Below are positions 5,833 to 7,067 of a DNA stretch of 7,067 nt, piece by piece. A model generated the notes under the pieces. The model searched no databases, was not told where the DNA came from, and saw nothing but the letters and a program-made list of their open reading frames with translations. The position numbers and the translations under genes were made by a program. Each line of letters starts with the position of its first letter. Position 1 is the first letter of the stretch. Source of the stretch: Chloroflexota bacterium (GTDB lineage Bacteria; Chloroflexota; Dehalococcoidia; Lucifugimonadales; Lucifugimonadaceae); NCBI GenBank assembly GCA_002725925.1, contig PBRL01000066.1, forward strand, positions 1 to 7,067. The letters are read 5' to 3'.

Positions 5833-7050
5833 TCATACGGCGGCAATGACATTAGACTGGGTTCCCCCCGGAATAACTGCAAACCATTGATGGCCATTGG
5901 CCGGGGTAACCAATTGACGATAATTCCTGTAAATGATTTCCCTGCTGTTGCCCATTTCATCGGCCAGCTGATTGACATTGCTGGTCGTAGCCAGTCTGTA
6001 GCTGGCATAACTGTGTCTCAAACAATTGTGAAGACCCGTCACGCCCACCTCTCGACGTAATTTACCCAGCGCACTGTCAAGTGCGTGCTTGGATCGGTTC
6101 CACACGGGGCCTGTCCGTCCCTTGTATGGTGAAAGCCACAGTTCCAGGGACTCAAAGCGCGGCACTAGGCGCCGCTGGGCGGTTTTGGTCCGGTGCGCGT
6201 TTAGCTGAATGTATCCCTCTATCTCAAAGACATTATCCCAGGAGAGCCGTGCTGCTTCAGAGAAGCGAATACCACAAAAGCCCAACAACGCCACAACCGG
6301 CCTCAGTTCAGCATTGGCTGTCTGGAGCATGATCCTGAAGGTATCAGGCGAAATGATCTGGGGCGGGGCTGAAATCACTTTTTCCGGCTTCAACAGTGAT
6401 TCCAGCCCGTGGTTTTTGGACAGCCAGGAGCGGGCGACACAGTGTTTGATGATCCCGCGCAGCGTTTCCCGGAAATGGTTCCGTGTTTTGGCCGATTTCC
6501 CGCCCAGTGCCGTCTGCAGGAAAAAGCGGACGGGCTCAAAGCCAAGATCGCACACGTCGCACTGGAAGGCTTCAACCAGTTTTGCCATACGTCTTTTATG
6601 TGCGTAGTGGGTTGTGTCCTTCCAGCGGCCTCTGTTTGTTTCGAACCAATCCAGGCCAGCTCTCCCAAAGCCGACTTTTTCAATGTTGGCGTGGCCGTTA
6701 TTCCAGTGCCGGGTTACTTCCAGCAAGTCAGCCTCCGGTGCAGCCTGCCGGAAGGCAATGTATTCGGTTGCGACTTGTAACGGGTTTTCAATGCCAGCAT
6801 CCCTGAGGAGATCACGTGCTGCCATTAACCGGCGCAACTCCTGATTGTTTAGACTGGCAATGTCCGCGTGTCCTTTATGGATCAGCTTCAAGGCGGCCAG
6901 TGCCTTTTCCTTGGCCCGTTCAAACTTCTTTGATGCTGCCTTGCCTCGATGGCCGCCACAGTTCCAGTAGGAATGATAGAGGCCATCCCTTGCCGAATGG
7001 GTGATTCGTGCCTTTAGATTCCGGTAGGAGACGGTCTCGGGCACTTCCAT
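5833..7050 (-). CDS. Tyrosine recombinase / integrase (start may lie upstream of window)
   Basis: A 405-residue site-specific recombinase that should integrate and excise the element. The N-terminal half (about 1-110) is an arm-type and helical region. A SAM-like core-binding domain lies around 112-215 and the catalytic domain around 230-395. Box I holds R262 (GFCGIRFSEAARLSW), the beta-hairpin lysine is K289 (AHRTKTAQRRLVP), and box II holds R345-H346 (NCLRHSYASYRLA). The last box is EMGNSREIIYRNY, with Y377 nine residues after N368 as the nucleophile. Box II has Asn342 where the usual HxxR histidine sits, and N368 replaces the common His of 'LGH'. I associate both with a PVC integrase clade, so activity is still likely. 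The frame stays open from ATG 7050 to the right edge (LAPSG before Met) and no ribosome site precedes that ATG, so the true start may be farther right. It is the first known gene of the leftward operon; the att site is expected to its right. Confidence 0.93.
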   Translation of the reverse strand: MEVPETVSYRNLKARITHSARDGLYHSYWNCGGHRGKAASKKFERAKEKALAALKLIHKGHADIASLNNQELRRLMAARDLLRDAGIENPLQVATEYIAFRQAAPEADLLEVTRHWNNGHANIEKVGFGRAGLDWFETNRGRWKDTTHYAHKRRMAKLVEAFQCDVCDLGFEPVRFFLQTALGGKSAKTRNHFRETLRGIIKHCVARSWLSKNHGLESLLKPEKVISAPPQIISPDTFRIMLQTANAELRPVVALLGFCGIRFSEAARLSWDNVFEIEGYIQLNAHRTKTAQRRLVPRFESLELWLSPYKGRTGPVWNRSKHALDSALGKLRREVGVTGLHNCLRHSYASYRLATTSNVNQLADEMGNSREIIYRNYRQLVTPANGHQWFAVIPGGTQSNVIAAV

Positions 7051-7067
7051 GCCTGAGGGTGCCAGTC

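Larger units (their letters stand above)
956..7067 (-). mobile_element. PICI-like integrative element / phage satellite (right end outside window)
   Basis: Seven genes all read leftward from the right edge: tyrosine integrase, unknown protein, AlpA-type regulator, DUF669-like protein, Toprim/DUF3631 primase-helicase, TubC-like small protein and Nu1-like small terminase. They contrast with the rightward host-like genes at 1-955, which puts the left end in 956-1011. The gene content (integration, excision control, self-replication, TerS) without large terminase, portal, capsid or tail genes is the known signature of phage-inducible chromosomal islands and P4-like satellites. I see no tRNA gene at the left edge, and only 17 bases lie beyond the integrase start codon, so neither att repeat can be paired. 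Extra genes may lie to the right. The element being mobile and a satellite is inferred; the gene order is seen. Confidence 0.75.

Noticed and set aside
5821..5840. CATACGG repeated twice next to the integrase stop
   Set aside because: A 7-base tandem repeat overlapping the stop codon is too short to be called an att or regulatory site.
1..7067. CRISPR array, tRNA/rRNA genes, insertion-sequence ends
   Set aside because: No regularly spaced repeats, no cloverleaf-like segment and no transposase or long terminal inverted repeats were seen on reading both strands.

Overview
The window most likely comes from a bacterium of the PVC group (Verrucomicrobiota, Planctomycetota or a relative). Three things suggest this. 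The left-edge gene has HEAT-like repeats and ends in a 'TDRQAAIRRWNDWA' tail of the kind I associate with planctomycete and verrucomicrobial HEAT proteins. The integrase carries the variant boxes 'NCLRHSYASYRLA' and 'EMGNS' that I associate with PVC tyrosine recombinases. The base composition is moderate in G+C. The taxonomic call rests on recalled family style, not on a search.

Layout. Positions 1-955 read left to right and look like host flank: the 3' end of a HEAT-repeat gene (3-584), then a short ORF (about 656-955) that appears to join pieces of two unrelated genes, the second being the C-terminus of a cysteine desulfurase. From about 956 to the right edge everything reads right to left and forms a compact mobile element. 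In transcription order it holds a tyrosine integrase (7050 to 5833), an unrecognised 211-residue protein (5764-5129), an AlpA/excisionase-type winged-helix protein (5072-4854), a DUF669-like replication-associated protein (4749-4282), a large primase-helicase with Toprim and DUF3631 domains (4285-1940), a small TubC-docking-like protein (1936-1679), and a Nu1-like small terminase candidate with an HTH (1533-1012). The last three replication genes are tightly packed (a 4-base overlap and a 3-base gap). The intergenic gaps that do exist carry inverted repeats, including a very strong GC-rich hairpin ahead of the terminase gene.

How it may work together. Integrase plus AlpA would control integration and excision. 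The DUF669-like protein and the primase-helicase would replicate the excised element. A lone small terminase, with no large terminase, capsid or tail gene in the window, would redirect a helper phage's packaging motor. This int - alpA - primase - terS order is the hallmark of phage-inducible chromosomal islands (PICI-type satellites). The main interpretation is therefore a small (about 6 kb), PICI-like phage satellite in a PVC bacterium. The left end is probably between 956 and 1011. The right end and the attachment site lie beyond the window, so the whole element is not seen.
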